From positions 4,092,001 to 4,156,000 of the forward strand of contig NZ_AP022573.1 of NCBI RefSeq assembly GCF_010729105.1: a stretch of DNA of 64,000 nucleotides, read 5' to 3'. This stretch comes from Mycobacterium saskatchewanense (GTDB taxonomy: Bacteria > Actinomycetota > Actinomycetes > Mycobacteriales > Mycobacteriaceae). The position numbers and the translations under genes are program-made. This document shows, piece after piece, positions 8,101-19,021 of this stretch. Below the pieces are notes generated by a model, which was given only the letters and a program-made list of their open reading frames with translations, did no database searches and had not been told where the DNA came from. Each line of letters begins with the position of its first letter. Position 1 is the first letter of the stretch.

Positions 8101-9954
8101 GTGCAACGCGGTGACATTGGCATGCTTGCATCCGCGCCCGCCGCTGCTCGGGGGGACGCCAGGGTCGACGACGACATCGTCAGCCGGTTCGCGACGTGCT
8201 GCCGAGCGCTGGGTATCGAGGTCTATCAGCGGCGGCGACCGGCCGACCTGGCCGCCGCCCGCTCTGGCTTCGCTGCGCTGACGCGCGTCGCCCACAACCA
8301 GTGCGACGCCTGGACCGGGCTGGCCGCGGCCGGTGAGGTGTCCCTCGACGTCCTCGAGGCCGTCGCGCGCACGGTCGACACGGCCGGCGCGCTGCAGCGG
8401 CAGGTCGAACTGGCGCCCGGCGCGCTCGGCTTCCGCTACGACACCGGTCTCTACCTGAAGTTCCGCGCCGCCACCCCGGACGACTTCCAGCTCGCCTACG
8501 CGGCGGCGCTGGCGGGCGCCGGGCGGTTCGCCGAGGCCGACCAGATCGTCGCCGGTCTCACCGAGCGGCGCCCGGGCTGGCGGGAGGCCCGGTGGGTCAC
8601 CGTCGTCATCCAGTACCGCGCCGAGCGCTGGTCGGACGTCGTCAAGCTGCTGACCCCCGTCGTCAACGACTCCGGGCTGGACGAGGCGTTCGCCCACGCG
8701 GCCAAGATCACGCTGGGCACCGCCTTGGCGCGGCTGGGCATGTTCGCCCCCGCGCTGTCCTACCTCGATGAGCCCGATGGTCCCGTCGCCGTCGCCGCGA
8801 TGGACGGCGCGCTCGTCAAGGCGCTGGTGCTGCGCGCGCACGTCGACGAGGAATCGGCGAACGAGGTGCTGCAGGATCTCTACGCCGCCCACCCCGAGAA
8901 CGAGCAGATCCAACAAGCCCTGTCCGACACCAGCTTCGGGATCGTGACGACCACGGCGGCCCGCATCGAAGCCCGCACCGATCCCTGGGATCCCGGCACC
9001 GAGCCCAGCGCGGATGACTTCGTGGACCCCGCGGCCCACGAACGCAAGACGGTATTGCTGCACGAGGCCGAACTTCAGCTCGCCGAATTCATCGGGCTCG
9101 ACGAGGTCAAGAACCAGGTGTCGCGCCTCAAGAGCTCGGTCGCCATGGAACTGGTGCGCAAGCAGCGCGGTCTCGCGGTCGCCCAGCGCGCTCACCACCT
9201 GGTGTTCGCCGGACCGCCCGGTACCGGTAAGACCACGATCGCCCGCGTTGTCGCCAAGATCTATTGCGGCCTGGGCCTTTTGAAACGAGAGAACATCAGA
9301 GAGGTGCATCGGGCCGACCTCATCGGTCAGCACATCGGCGAGACCGAGGCCAAGACCAACGCCATCATCGACAGCGCCCTGGACGGGGTGCTGTTCCTGG
9401 ACGAGGCCTACGCCCTGGTGGCGACCGGCGCCAAGAACGACTTCGGCCTGGTCGCCATCGACACCCTGCTGGCGCGCATGGAAAACGACCGCGATCGGCT
9501 GGTGGTCATCATCGCCGGCTACCGCGCAGACCTGGACAAGTTCCTCGACACCAACGAGGGCCTCCGGTCCCGGTTCACCCGCAACATCGACTTCCCGTCG
9601 TACGCGCCGGCTGAGCTGGTCGAAATCGCGCACAAGATGGCCGAGCAGCGCGACAGCGTATTCGAGCCGGCCGCGCTGCAACATATGGAGGAGCTGTTCA
9701 CCAAGCTCGCTTCCGAATCGACCGCCGACGCCAACGGGATCGAGCGGCGCAGCCTCGACATCGCGGGCAACGGCCGGTTCGTCCGAAATATCGTCGAACG
9801 CTCCGAGGAGGAGCGGGAGTTCCGGCTGGACCACTCCGAACACGCGGGGACCGGCGAGTTCAGCGACGAGGAGCTGATGACCATCACCGATCAGGACGTC
9901 GAGCGGTCGGTTGAGCCGTTGCTGCGCGGTCTCGGGCTGTCGGTGCCGGCATGA
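8101..9954 (+). CDS. eccA3: ESX-3 AAA+ ATPase EccA3
   Basis: This 617-residue cytosolic protein has an N-terminal TPR-like half and a C-terminal CbbX-type AAA+ domain with Walker A GPPGTGKTT (about 370) and Walker B VLFLDEAYAL (about 432). The C-terminal half is nearly identical to Rv0282 as I recall it. EccA proteins are thought to act on substrate-chaperone complexes before secretion. The GTG at 8101 follows a purine-rich GGGAGAAGAAG. It opens the ESX-3 operon and overlaps eccB3 by 4 bases. Confidence 0.96.
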   Translation: MQRGDIGMLASAPAAARGDARVDDDIVSRFATCCRALGIEVYQRRRPADLAAARSGFAALTRVAHNQCDAWTGLAAAGEVSLDVLEAVARTVDTAGALQRQVELAPGALGFRYDTGLYLKFRAATPDDFQLAYAAALAGAGRFAEADQIVAGLTERRPGWREARWVTVVIQYRAERWSDVVKLLTPVVNDSGLDEAFAHAAKITLGTALARLGMFAPALSYLDEPDGPVAVAAMDGALVKALVLRAHVDEESANEVLQDLYAAHPENEQIQQALSDTSFGIVTTTAARIEARTDPWDPGTEPSADDFVDPAAHERKTVLLHEAELQLAEFIGLDEVKNQVSRLKSSVAMELVRKQRGLAVAQRAHHLVFAGPPGTGKTTIARVVAKIYCGLGLLKRENIREVHRADLIGQHIGETEAKTNAIIDSALDGVLFLDEAYALVATGAKNDFGLVAIDTLLARMENDRDRLVVIIAGYRADLDKFLDTNEGLRSRFTRNIDFPSYAPAELVEIAHKMAEQRDSVFEPAALQHMEELFTKLASESTADANGIERRSLDIAGNGRFVRNIVERSEEEREFRLDHSEHAGTGEFSDEELMTITDQDVERSVEPLLRGLGLSVPA

Positions 9955-11576
9955 CGAACCCCGAATCCGAGGAACGGCGTTCGTTCACGTCGCGCACGCC
10001 CGCCAATGACAACCCCGACCACGTGGTGTACCGCCGCGGATTCGTCACCCGGCATCAGGTCAGCGGCTGGCGCTTCGTGATGCGCCGGATCGCCTCCGGC
10101 ATCGCGCTGCACGACACGAGGATGCTGGTCGACCCGCTGCGCACCCAGTCGCGGGCGGTGCTGATGGGAGTCGTGCTGCTGGCCACCGGGCTGGTGGGCT
10201 GCTTCGTGTTCTCACTGATCCGGCCCGCCGGATCGGCGGGCAACAACCCGGTGCTGGCGGATCGGTCGACCGCCGCGCTCTACGTGCGGGTCGGCGACGA
10301 CCTGCACCCCGTGCTCAACCTGACCTCGGCCCGGCTCATCGTCGGCCGGCCCGTCAATCCCACGACGGTGAAAAGCACCGAGCTGGATCGTTTTCCGCGC
10401 GGGAACCTGATCGGCATCCCCGGCGCGCCCGAACGCATGGTGCAGAACACCTCGCGCGACGCCAACTGGACGGCGTGCGACGCGGTCAGCGGCACCGGGC
10501 GTGGCGCCCACAGCACCGGCGTCACGGTGATCGCCGGGCCGCCCGACAGCGACGGCGCGCGCGCCGCGGCGCTCGCCGCTAACCGGGCGGTCCTGGTCGA
10601 CTCCCCGGGGGGTAACGGCGCCTGGCTGCTGTGGGACGGCCGGCGCAGCCAGCTCAACCTCGCCGACCGCGCGGTCACCAACGCGCTGGGCCTGGGCACC
10701 GACCTGCCGGCCCCGCGGCCCATCGCGCTGGGGTTGTTCAACGCGATCCCCGAGTCGCCTCCGCTGGCGGCGCCGGTCATCCCCAATGCCGGGGCCCCGG
10801 CGTCCTACCCCGTCCCCGCGCCCATCGGTGCGGTGGTGGTCTCGTACGCCCTGGACCAGAGTTCTTCGGGTGTCGCGCGTTACTACGCGGTGCTGCCGGA
10901 CGGCCTGCAGCCCATCTCGCCGGTGCTTGCCGCGGTGCTGCGCAACGCCAATTCCTATGGCCTGGACCAGCCCCCGCGCCTGGGCGCCGACGGGGTCGCC
11001 AAGCTGCCGGTGTCTCGGATGCTGGACACTGCGCGGTACCCGGACCGGCCGGTCACGCTGGTCGACGCGGCCAAGGATCCCGTCACCTGCGCGCACTGGG
11101 GCAAGCCGGCCGGGGCGGCGACCAGCTCCCTGACGCTACTGTCCGGCTCGGCGCTGCCGGTTCCCGATTCGCTGCACACCGTCGAACTCGTCGCAGGCGG
11201 CGCGCAGGGGACGGCCGCCCGGGTCGCCCTCCCGCCGGGCACCGGCTACTTCGCCCAGACCGTGAGCGGTGGCACGGCCGCACCGGCGACGGGCTCGCTG
11301 TTCTGGGTCTCCGACACCGGGGTGCGCTACGGCATCGACAACGAGACCGACGGCCGAGACAACGGTCAACACGGCAAAACCGTTGAGGCCCTGGGGCTGA
11401 GCGGGACACCGACGCCCGCCCCGTGGTCGATCCTGTCGCTGTTCGCGAACGGCCCGACGCTCTCGCGGGCCGACGCGCTGCTCGCGCACGACGGCCTGGC
11501 GCCCGACACCAACCCCGGCCGCGTGGCTTCCACCGCCCTCGGAGCCGCCCAAGGTGCCGAAGGAGCGCCCCGATGA
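9951..11576 (+). CDS. eccB3: ESX-3 core membrane protein EccB3
   Basis: This 541-residue protein has a cytosolic N-terminus, one membrane helix (about 69-90, [21 protein letters not shown]) and a large periplasmic domain with the EccB repeat folds. Typical family features include [22 protein letters not shown] near residue 105 and paired periplasmic cysteines. It is a component of the EccBCDE membrane complex and homologous to Rv0283. It overlaps eccA3 (ATGA) and eccC3 (ATGA), so translation is coupled. Confidence 0.95.
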   Translation: MTNPESEERRSFTSRTPANDNPDHVVYRRGFVTRHQVSGWRFVMRRIASGIALHDTRMLVDPLRTQSRAVLMGVVLLATGLVGCFVFSLIRPAGSAGNNPVLADRSTAALYVRVGDDLHPVLNLTSARLIVGRPVNPTTVKSTELDRFPRGNLIGIPGAPERMVQNTSRDANWTACDAVSGTGRGAHSTGVTVIAGPPDSDGARAAALAANRAVLVDSPGGNGAWLLWDGRRSQLNLADRAVTNALGLGTDLPAPRPIALGLFNAIPESPPLAAPVIPNAGAPASYPVPAPIGAVVVSYALDQSSSGVARYYAVLPDGLQPISPVLAAVLRNANSYGLDQPPRLGADGVAKLPVSRMLDTARYPDRPVTLVDAAKDPVTCAHWGKPAGAATSSLTLLSGSALPVPDSLHTVELVAGGAQGTAARVALPPGTGYFAQTVSGGTAAPATGSLFWVSDTGVRYGIDNETDGRDNGQHGKTVEALGLSGTPTPAPWSILSLFANGPTLSRADALLAHDGLAPDTNPGRVASTALGAAQGAEGAPR

Positions 11577-14500
11577 GCCGCCTCATTTTCGAAGCCCGCC
11601 GGCGGCTGGCGCCGCCCGTCACCCGCCAGGGCAGCATCGTGATCGAGGCGCCGCCCGAGCTGCCGCGGGTGATCCCCCCGTCGTTCCTGCGCCGGGCGAT
11701 GCCCTACGTGCTGGTGATACTCATCGTCGGCATGGTCGTCGCGCTGTTCGCCACCGGCATGCGGCTGATCTCGCCGCAGACGCTGTTCTTCCCGTTCGTG
11801 CTGCTGCTGGCGGCGACCGCGATGTACCGCGGCAACGACAACAAGATGCGCACCGAGGAGGTCGACGCGGAACGCGCCGACTACCTGCGCTACCTGTCGG
11901 TGGTCCGGGACAACGTCCGCACCCAGGCCGCCCAGCAGCGCGCCGCGGCGCAGTGGTCGCACCCCGAGCCGGCGGCGCTGGCCGCCGTGCCCGGCTCCCG
12001 CCGGCAGTGGGAACGGGACCCGCACGACGCCGACTTCCTGGTGTTGCGGGCCGGCCGTCACCAGGTGCCGCTGGACACCGCGCTGCGCGTCAAGGACACC
12101 GCGGACGAGGTCGACCTGGAACCGGTGTCGCACAGCGCTTTACGCAGCCTTCTCGACACCCACCGCACCGTGCGCGACGTGCCGACCGGGATCGACCTGA
12201 CCAAGGTTTCCCGGATCACCGTCCTCGGTGAGGCCGACGAGGTGCGCGGCGCCTTACGCGCCTGGATCGCCCAGGCCGTGACCTGGCACGACCCGACGGT
12301 GCTCGGCGTGGCGCTGGCGACGCGCGATGTGGAGAGCCCGGACTGGTCCTGGCTGAAGTGGTTGCCGCACGTCGACGCCCCCGGCGAGGTCGACGGCGTG
12401 GGCCCCGCCCGCCTGCTGACCAGCGACCCCGACGAGTTGGTGGCGCAACTGGGCCCCGCGCTCGTCGACCGCCCGGCTTTCACCGGCGAGCCCGCCGATG
12501 CGTTGCGGCACTTGCTCGTCGTCATCGATGACCCCGACTACGACCTGGCCGCGTCGGCGCTGGCGGCGGGCCGGGCCGGCGTCACCGTCGTGCATCGCGC
12601 CGTCGCCGCGCCGCACCGCGAGCAGTACTCGGACCCGGAGCGACCGATCCTGCGCGTCGAGGGCGGCGCCATCCGGCGCTGGCAGACCGGCGGCTGGCAG
12701 CCCTACATCGACAGCGCCGACGACTTCGGTGCCGACGAGGCCGCCCACCTGGCCCGCCAACTGTCGCGCTGGGACTCCGATCCGACCCACACCGGGTTGC
12801 GCTCGGCGGCTACCCGCGGCGCCACCTTCACCACGCTGCTGGGTATCCCGGACGCATCGGAGCTCGACGTGCCCAGCCTGTGGGCGCCACGCCGCCGCGA
12901 CGACGAGCTGCGCGTGCCGATCGGGGTCACCGCGACCGGCGAGCCGCTGATGTTCGACCTCAAGGACGAGGCGGAGGGGGGCATGGGCCCGCACGGCCTG
13001 ATGATCGGCATGACCGGCTCGGGCAAGTCGCAGACCCTGATGTCGATCCTGTTGTCGCTGTTGACCACCCACTCGGCGGAGCGGCTGATCGTCATCTACG
13101 CGGACTTCAAGGGTGAGGCCGGCGCCGACAGCTTCCGCGATTTCCCGCAGGTCGTCGCGGTGATCTCCAACATGGCCGAGAAGAAGTCGCTGGCCGACCG
13201 GTTCGCCGACACGCTGCGCGGGGAGGTGGCGCGCCGCGAGACGCTGCTGCGCGAGGCCGGCCGCCGGGTGCAGGGCAGCGCGTTCAACTCGGTGGTCGAA
13301 TACGAGAACGCGATCGCGGCGGGCCACGAATTGCCTCCCATCCCAACGCTGTTCGTGGTCGCCGACGAATTCACGCTCATGCTGGCCGACCACCCGGAGT
13401 ACGCCGAGCTGTTCGACTACGTGGCGCGCAAGGGCCGCTCCTTCCGCATCCACATCCTGTTCGCATCCCAGACGCTGGACGTCGGCAAGATCAAGGACAT
13501 CGACAAGAACACGTCGTACCGGATCGGGCTGAAGGTGGCCAGCCCCAGCGTTTCCCGCCAGATCATCGGCGTCGAGGACGCTTATCACATCGAGGCGGGC
13601 AAGGAGCACAAGGGCGTGGGCTTCCTGGTGCCCGCCCCCGGCGCCGCCCCGGTCAAGTTCCGCAGCACCTACGTCGACGGCATCTACGAGCCGCCGCGTA
13701 AGTCCAAATCGCTTGTGGTGAACTCCATTCCCGAACCCAAGCTGTTCCCAGCCGGCCGGGTCGAGCCCGATCAGCCGACCGTGATCTCCGGCGAGGACGA
13801 GGAATTCACCGGGCCGCCACGCAAACTGATCGCCACCATCGGCGAGCAGCTGGCGCGCTACGGGCCGCGCGCGCCGCAGCTGTGGCTGCCGCCACTGGAC
13901 GAGCCGATTCCGCTGACCGCGGTGCTGGCCCGCGCCGGCGTGCCGCAGCGGCAGTGGCGGTGGCCGCTTGGCGAGATCGACAAGCCCTTCGAGATGCGGC
14001 GCGACCCGCTGGTCTTCGACGCCGCGTCGTCGGCGGGGAACATGGTCATCCACGGCGGCCCCAAGTCCGGCAAGTCGACCGCCCTGCAGACGTTCATGCT
14101 GTCGGCGGCCAGCCTGCACTCGCCGCGCGAGGTCACGTTCTACTGCCTGGACTACGGCGGCGGACAACTGCGGGCGCTCGAGGACCTGGCGCACGTCGGC
14201 AGCGTCGCGTCGGCGCTGGAGCCCGAGCGGATCCGCCGCACCTTCGGCGAGCTCGAGCAGCTGCTGCTGGCCCGGCAGCGGCGCGAAGCGTTCCGCGACC
14301 GCCGGGGCGCGGAGCCCGATCATGCCTACGGGGACGGCTACGGCGAGGTCTTCCTGGTCATCGACAACCTGTACGCCTTCGGCCGCGACAACACCGACCA
14401 GTTCAACACCCGTAATCCGTTGCTGGCCAAGGTGACCGAACTGGTCAATGTCGGTCTGGCGTACGGCATCCACGTCGTGATCACCACGCCGAGCTGGCTG

Positions 14501-15550
14501 GAGGTTCCGCTGTCGATGCGCGACGGCCTGGGCCTGCGGCTCGAGCTCAAGCTGCACGACGCGCGGGACAGCAACGTGCGGGTGGCCGGTGCGTTGCGCC
14601 GCCCCGCCGACGCCGTCCCGCACGACCAGCCGGGCCGCGGTCTGACGATGGCCGCCGAGCACTTCCTGTTCGCGCGGCCCGACCTCGACCAGATCCCCGC
14701 GATCAACGCCCGCTACCCCGGCGTCACGGCGCCGCCGGTGCGACTGCTGCCGACCAATCTCACGCCCTTGGAGGTCGGCGACGTGTATCGGGGCCGCGAC
14801 CGGGTGGTCATCGGCCAGCGGGAAGAGGACCTCGCACCGGTGGTTCTCGACTTCGCGGACAACCCGTTGCTGATGGTGTTCGGAGACAGCAAGTCCGGCA
14901 AGACCACGCTGCTGCGCCACATCATCCGCACCATCCGCGAGCACTCGACGGCCGACGAGGTGGCCTTTACCGTCCTGGACCGGCGACTGCACCTGGTGGA
15001 CGAGCCGCTGTTCCCCGACAACGAGTACACCGCCAACGTGGACCGGATCATCCCGGCGATGCTCGGGCTGGCCAACCTGATCGAGTCGCGCCGGCCGCCG
15101 GCCGGCCTGTCCGCGGCCGAGCTGTCCCGCTGGTCCTACCAGGGGCACACCCACTACCTGATCATCGACGACGTCGACCAGGTGCCCGATGCGCCGGCGA
15201 TGAGCGGCCCTTACATCGGACAGCGTCCGTGGACCCCGCTGCTCGGATTGCTTTCGCAGGCGGGCGATCTGGGGCTGCGGGTGATCGTCACGGGGCGCGC
15301 GACCGGATCGGGACACGCGCTGATGACCAACCCGTTGCTGCGCCGGTTCAACGACCTGCAGGCGACGACGCTGATGCTGTCGGGCAACCCGCAGGACAGC
15401 GGGAAGATCCGGGGTCAACGATTCGGCCGGCTCCCCGCGGGGCGCGCGATCCTGCTGGGCGACAGCGAGTCCCCGACATACGTCCAGTTGGTCAACCCGC
15501 TGGTTGGCGAATCTGTAAGTGGTGGAACGCAACAGGAGGGAATGTCATGA
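11573..15550 (+). CDS. eccC3: ESX-3 FtsK/SpoIIIE-type ATPase EccC3
   Basis: This 1325-residue motor has two N-terminal membrane helices (about 43-61 and 69-84), a DUF domain and three tandem FtsK-like ATPase domains. P-loops are GMTGSGKS (about 480), GGPKSGKS (about 827) and GDSKSGKT (about 1103). EccC drives substrate export and recognises Esx and PE-PPE signals. The ATG at 11573 overlaps the eccB3 stop and starts the canonical [15 protein letters not shown]; an in-frame upstream reading is spurious. Its stop overlaps the PE5 start (ATGA). Confidence 0.96.
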   Translation: MSRLIFEARRRLAPPVTRQGSIVIEAPPELPRVIPPSFLRRAMPYVLVILIVGMVVALFATGMRLISPQTLFFPFVLLLAATAMYRGNDNKMRTEEVDAERADYLRYLSVVRDNVRTQAAQQRAAAQWSHPEPAALAAVPGSRRQWERDPHDADFLVLRAGRHQVPLDTALRVKDTADEVDLEPVSHSALRSLLDTHRTVRDVPTGIDLTKVSRITVLGEADEVRGALRAWIAQAVTWHDPTVLGVALATRDVESPDWSWLKWLPHVDAPGEVDGVGPARLLTSDPDELVAQLGPALVDRPAFTGEPADALRHLLVVIDDPDYDLAASALAAGRAGVTVVHRAVAAPHREQYSDPERPILRVEGGAIRRWQTGGWQPYIDSADDFGADEAAHLARQLSRWDSDPTHTGLRSAATRGATFTTLLGIPDASELDVPSLWAPRRRDDELRVPIGVTATGEPLMFDLKDEAEGGMGPHGLMIGMTGSGKSQTLMSILLSLLTTHSAERLIVIYADFKGEAGADSFRDFPQVVAVISNMAEKKSLADRFADTLRGEVARRETLLREAGRRVQGSAFNSVVEYENAIAAGHELPPIPTLFVVADEFTLMLADHPEYAELFDYVARKGRSFRIHILFASQTLDVGKIKDIDKNTSYRIGLKVASPSVSRQIIGVEDAYHIEAGKEHKGVGFLVPAPGAAPVKFRSTYVDGIYEPPRKSKSLVVNSIPEPKLFPAGRVEPDQPTVISGEDEEFTGPPRKLIATIGEQLARYGPRAPQLWLPPLDEPIPLTAVLARAGVPQRQWRWPLGEIDKPFEMRRDPLVFDAASSAGNMVIHGGPKSGKSTALQTFMLSAASLHSPREVTFYCLDYGGGQLRALEDLAHVGSVASALEPERIRRTFGELEQLLLARQRREAFRDRRGAEPDHAYGDGYGEVFLVIDNLYAFGRDNTDQFNTRNPLLAKVTELVNVGLAYGIHVVITTPSWLEVPLSMRDGLGLRLELKLHDARDSNVRVAGALRRPADAVPHDQPGRGLTMAAEHFLFARPDLDQIPAINARYPGVTAPPVRLLPTNLTPLEVGDVYRGRDRVVIGQREEDLAPVVLDFADNPLLMVFGDSKSGKTTLLRHIIRTIREHSTADEVAFTVLDRRLHLVDEPLFPDNEYTANVDRIIPAMLGLANLIESRRPPAGLSAAELSRWSYQGHTHYLIIDDVDQVPDAPAMSGPYIGQRPWTPLLGLLSQAGDLGLRVIVTGRATGSGHALMTNPLLRRFNDLQATTLMLSGNPQDSGKIRGQRFGRLPAGRAILLGDSESPTYVQLVNPLVGESVSGGTQQEGMS

Positions 15551-15855
15551 CGTTGCGAGTGGTGCCCGAGGGTCTGGCCGCGACCAGTGCGGCGGTCGAG
15601 GCGCTGACCGCGCGGCTGGCGGCTGCCCACGCGGCGGCCGCGCCGGCGATCACCGCCGTGGTTCCGCCGGCGGCGGACCCCGTGTCGCTGCAGACGGCCG
15701 CCGGGTTCAGCGCCCAGGGCCAGGAGCACGCAGCCGTCGCCGCCCAGGGCGTGGAGGAACTGGGGCGCGCCGGCGTCGGCGTGGGCGAGTCGGGCGTGAG
15801 CTACCTCGCGGGGGACGCCGCGGCCGCCGCGACCTACGGGGTCATGGGCGGCTGA
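15547..15855 (+). CDS. PE5: PE5, ESX-3 PE protein
   Basis: This 102-residue protein starts [20 protein letters not shown] and matches the ESX-3 PE protein (Rv0285). PE proteins form helical hairpins that pair with a PPE partner; the YxxxD-like secretion signal is near the end (SYLAGDAA). GGAGGG precedes the ATG, which overlaps the eccC3 stop. PPE4 begins 2 bases after its stop, so the two are a translational pair and probable EspG3 client heterodimer. Confidence 0.93.
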   Translation: MTLRVVPEGLAATSAAVEALTARLAAAHAAAAPAITAVVPPAADPVSLQTAAGFSAQGQEHAAVAAQGVEELGRAGVGVGESGVSYLAGDAAAAATYGVMGG

Positions 15856-15857
15856 GT

Positions 15858-17378
15858 ATGAGCGCGCCCATCTGGATGGCTTCGCCGCCGGAAGTGCATT
15901 CGGCGTTGCTGAGCGCCGGTCCGGGCCCGGGTCCGCTGTTGGCGGCCGCGGGCGCGTGGACCTCGCTCAGCGCCGAATACGCTTCGGCGGCAGCCGAACT
16001 CGGTGGGCTCATAGGGGCGGTACAGTCGGGGGCCTGGCAGGGGCTGTCCGCCGAGCGATACGTGGGAGCGCATCTGCCCTACCTTGCCTGGCTGCAGCAG
16101 GCCAGCGCCGACAGCGCCGGCGTCGCCGCGCAGCACGAGGCCGCCGCGGCGGCGTACGGCGGCGCCCTGGCGGCCATGCCGACCCTGGTCGAGCTGGCCG
16201 CCAACCACATCGTCCACGGGGTCCTGCTGGCGACGAATTTCTTTGGCATCAACACGATTCCGATCGCGTTCAACGAGGCCGACTACGTGCGGATGTGGGT
16301 GCAGGCAGCCACCGCGATGGCCGCCTATCAGGCCGCGTCGGGCGCGGCGCTGGCGTCCGCGCCACGGACCGCGGCGGCCCCGCTCGTCGTCACCTCCGGC
16401 ACTCAGACCGGCGCCGCCGCGCCGGCCGCCGATTCTGGCTCGGCGCTGGACGGCTCGAACGTGATCCTCCAGCTGCTGGAGTCGTACCTGCAGTCGGTGC
16501 CCGGCGGGGACCTCATCATGAACTTCCTCACCAATCCGGTGGCCGAGACGCAGCAGATCCTGATCGACTTCGCGACCAACCCCGCCGCGGCCATGGTCAC
16601 CTGGGGACCGCTGCTGTTCGCGCTGGCCTATCAGGCCTTCTTCATTCCGGTCGGCTTCGGCACGTGGGGAACCTTGCTCAGTTCGCCGTTGTGGCTGCCG
16701 GCGGCCATTGCCACCGGCCTCGCGATTCCCCTGGGGCTGCTCGGTTCGGTCAACCTGGACACCGTGCCCGACGCGGCCCCCGCGGTCACCCCGGAGCCCA
16801 TCCCCGCGCAACAGCACGGCTTCCCGGCTGCCGGGATCTCGTCGCCCGTCACCAACCCCGCGCCCGGCGCGCCCGCGACCGCGACGGCGGCCGGCGCTCC
16901 CGCCGCCACGTCCCCGGCCGCGGCCCCGGCGCCGGCGGTCCTTGCCTATGCGGTCGCCGGGCCCGGCGATTGGGGGCCGGAGCTGGGGCCGACGGTGGGC
17001 GGACGGACGGGGGCCAGGGCGCCGGCGGCGACCGTCCCCGCGGCGGGGTCCGCGGCGGCGAGCCGGGCCGAGGCGCGGGCGCGGCGGCGCCGCCGGAAGG
17101 CGCTGCACGACCACGGCGACCAGTTCGCGGACATGAATGTCGACGTCGACCCCGACTGGGGCGTCCCCGATTCCGAGACGATGGCGTCCGAGCACGGAGC
17201 CGGCGCCCTGGGGTTCGCCGGAACCGCGCACAAAGAGGCCGTCTTGCAGGCGGCCGGGCTGACCAAGCTGGCCGGCGGCGGGTTCGGTGGCGGTCCGCGG
17301 GTGCCGATGGTGCCGGGCACCTGGGAGCACGAAGCCGACGACCCGGACGAGTGGGGGAGAGGGGGCCAGGACAGTTAG
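15858..17378 (+). CDS. PPE4: PPE4, ESX-3 PPE protein
   Basis: This 506-residue PPE protein begins [18 protein letters not shown] and is homologous to Rv0286. The PPE domain spans about 180 residues and includes [18 protein letters not shown] hydrophobic middle (about 245-295) could contact membrane. The Pro/Ala linker and the C-terminal ARARRRRR...GAGALGFAG...MVPGTW block is shared with the PPE upstream of eccA3, so the two are paralogues. ESX-3 PE5-PPE4 is linked in M. tuberculosis to mycobactin-dependent iron acquisition. Confidence 0.93.
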   Translation: MSAPIWMASPPEVHSALLSAGPGPGPLLAAAGAWTSLSAEYASAAAELGGLIGAVQSGAWQGLSAERYVGAHLPYLAWLQQASADSAGVAAQHEAAAAAYGGALAAMPTLVELAANHIVHGVLLATNFFGINTIPIAFNEADYVRMWVQAATAMAAYQAASGAALASAPRTAAAPLVVTSGTQTGAAAPAADSGSALDGSNVILQLLESYLQSVPGGDLIMNFLTNPVAETQQILIDFATNPAAAMVTWGPLLFALAYQAFFIPVGFGTWGTLLSSPLWLPAAIATGLAIPLGLLGSVNLDTVPDAAPAVTPEPIPAQQHGFPAAGISSPVTNPAPGAPATATAAGAPAATSPAAAPAPAVLAYAVAGPGDWGPELGPTVGGRTGARAPAATVPAAGSAAASRAEARARRRRRKALHDHGDQFADMNVDVDPDWGVPDSETMASEHGAGALGFAGTAHKEAVLQAAGLTKLAGGGFGGGPRVPMVPGTWEHEADDPDEWGRGGQDS

Positions 17379-17435
17379 CCGTCGAAACACGAACAGTCCC
17401 AAGGATCGAGAGAGAGAAGAGAGAAGGGAATTGTC

Positions 17436-17729
17436 ATGAGCTTGTTGGACGCTCACATTCCGCAGCTGGTGGCCGCCGAGTCGGCGTTCGGCGCCAAGGC
17501 GGCCCTGATGCGCAGCACCATCGGCCAGGCCGAGCAGGAAGCGATGTCGGCGCAGGCGTTTCACACCGGCGAGGCGTCGGCGGCGTTCCAGGCCGCGCAT
17601 GCCCGCTTCGTCGAGGTGGCCGCCCGGGTCAACACGTTGCTCGACATCGCCCAGGCGAACCTCGGCGACGCCGCGGGCACCTACGTGGCCGCCGACGCCG
17701 CGGCCGCTTCCGGGTACAACGCGTTCTGA
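17436..17729 (+). CDS. esxG: ESX-3 secreted protein EsxG
   Basis: This 97-residue WXG100-family protein begins MSLLDAHIPQLVAAESAFG and matches Rv0287. It pairs with EsxH in a 1:1 four-helix complex secreted by ESX-3. Like other EsxG proteins it lacks a clear WXG turn. The C-terminal YVAADAAAASGYNAF carries the YxxxD/E export signal. AGAGAGAAGAGAGAAGGG before the ATG is a strong purine-rich ribosome site suited to high expression. Confidence 0.96.
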   Translation: MSLLDAHIPQLVAAESAFGAKAALMRSTIGQAEQEAMSAQAFHTGEASAAFQAAHARFVEVAARVNTLLDIAQANLGDAAGTYVAADAAAASGYNAF

Positions 17730-17756
17730 CCCACCGAAGACACGAAAGGACTTCAC

Positions 17757-18047
17757 ATGTCGCAGATCATGTACAACTACCCGGCGATGCTCGGTCACGC
17801 CGGGGACATGGCCGGCTACGCAGGAACGCTGCAGGGGCTGGGCGCCGACATCGCCAGCGAGCAGGCCGCGCTGTCGAACGCCTGGCAGGGCGACACCGGC
17901 ATGACCTACCAGGCGTGGCAGGCGCAGTGGAACCAGGCGATGGGAGACCTGGTGCGTGCCTATCAGGCGATGGCCAGCACCCACGAGGCGAACACCATGT
18001 CCATGCTGGCCCGCGACCAGGCCGAAGCCGCCAAGTGGGGCGGCTAG
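17757..18047 (+). CDS. esxH: ESX-3 secreted protein EsxH (TB10.4)
   Basis: This 96-residue protein, [18 protein letters not shown], matches Rv0288/TB10.4. It has the WQG turn at residues 43-45 and forms a heterodimer with EsxG. Of the residues reported to bind zinc in TB10.4 (His14, His70, His76, Glu77), His14, His76 and Glu77 are present, but residue 70 is Gln (RAYQAM). The export motif region is near the C-terminus. It follows esxG by 27 bases with GAAAGGA before the ATG. Confidence 0.96.
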   Translation: MSQIMYNYPAMLGHAGDMAGYAGTLQGLGADIASEQAALSNAWQGDTGMTYQAWQAQWNQAMGDLVRAYQAMASTHEANTMSMLARDQAEAAKWGG

Positions 18048-18068
18048 CGCCGACCGCATGAGCGTCTG

Positions 18069-18953
18069 ATGAGCTCCGAACCGAACGCCGTCGAGCTGAC
18101 GGTCGACCACGCGTGGTTCGTCGCCGAAACCATTGGGGCGGGTAGCTTCCCGTGGGTCTTGGCGATCACGCCCCCGTACCGCGATGCGGCGGAACGCGGC
18201 GCGTTCCTCGAACGTCAGCGCGCTGAGCTCGCCGAGATGGGCCTGGTGTCGCCCGCGGGCGTGGTCAACCCCTCGGTCGCCGACTGGATCAGGGCGGTCT
18301 GCTTTCCGGACCGGTGGCTCGACCTGCGCTACGTCACGCATCAGGGGACCGGTGGCACCGGCGACCTGCTGCGCGGTGTGGTGGTGCAGCGTCCCGCGAC
18401 CACCCGCAAGACGATCGTCGCGTTGCGCAGCGCACAGCTCATCACCTTCACCGCGATGGACATCGACGATGCGCGGGGGATGGTTCCCGTGCTCGGCGCG
18501 GGGCTGGCGCAGCGGCCGCCGGCTCGGTTCGATGAGTTCAGCATGCCGATGCGCGTCGGAGCGCGGGCCGACGAACGGCTGCGCGCGGGCGCCTCGTTGC
18601 CGGAAGTCCTTGATTACCTGGGCATTCCGGCCTCGGCGCGGTCGGTGGTGGAGTCGGTCTTCACCGGGCCGCGCAGCTACGTCGAGATCGTCGCCGGCTG
18701 CCGGCGCGACGGGCGGGAGGCGACCACCGAGGTCGGCATGAGCATCGTCGACGCGGCCGCCGGGCGGCTGCTGATCAGCCCGTCGCAGGCGTTCGACGGC
18801 GAATGGGTGTCGACGTTCGGCCCGGGCACCCCGTTCGCCATCGCCGTCGCCCTCGAGGCGCTCACCGCCTTGTTACCCGACGGCCACTGGTTCCCCAGCC
18901 AGCGGCTGTCCCGAGATTTCTCCGCGCGGGACCTTTCCGCCCAGCGGGCATAA
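18069..18953 (+). CDS. espG3: ESX-3 chaperone EspG3
   Basis: This 294-residue cytosolic protein matches Rv0289. EspG proteins bind the hydrophobic tip of PPE partners (the PPE domain end) and keep PE-PPE dimers soluble for the ATPase. ESX-3 membership is set by position between esxH and eccD3. The ATG at 18069 gives [25 protein letters not shown], the normal family start. It has no obvious strong ribosome site, so it may be coupled to esxH translation. Confidence 0.93.
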   Translation: MSSEPNAVELTVDHAWFVAETIGAGSFPWVLAITPPYRDAAERGAFLERQRAELAEMGLVSPAGVVNPSVADWIRAVCFPDRWLDLRYVTHQGTGGTGDLLRGVVVQRPATTRKTIVALRSAQLITFTAMDIDDARGMVPVLGAGLAQRPPARFDEFSMPMRVGARADERLRAGASLPEVLDYLGIPASARSVVESVFTGPRSYVEIVAGCRRDGREATTEVGMSIVDAAAGRLLISPSQAFDGEWVSTFGPGTPFAIAVALEALTALLPDGHWFPSQRLSRDFSARDLSAQRA

Positions 18954-18979
18954 CGAAAACCAAGAAGAAAGAGAGCACG

Positions 18980-19021
18980 ATGTCCCAGCAACGGCCCCAG
19001 CACCCGACGAGGGTCCGGTGA
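18980..19021 (+). CDS. 13-codon minigene overlapping the eccD3 start
   Basis: ATG 18980 opens a 13-residue frame (MSQQRPQHPTRVR) that ends in a TGA overlapping the eccD3 GTG (GTGA). The purine-rich AAGAAGAAAGAGAG before this ATG is the only good ribosome site between espG3 and eccD3. It may be a leader that couples translation into eccD3. Alternatively it is the true EccD3 N-terminus separated by a one-base frameshift. Neither can be decided from this sequence alone. Confidence 0.4.
   Translation: MSQQRPQHPTRVR

Noticed and set aside
12254..15532. A 1092-codon open frame antisense to eccC3
   Set aside because: It is a GC-bias shadow of the eccC3 reading frame; composition is Arg/Gly/Gln-rich and no promoter, ribosome site or known domain is visible.
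15834..18341. An 835-codon minus-strand frame across PPE4-esxG-esxH
   Set aside because: It runs antisense through well-supported ESX-3 genes and has the low-complexity Arg/Gly composition of a shadow frame.
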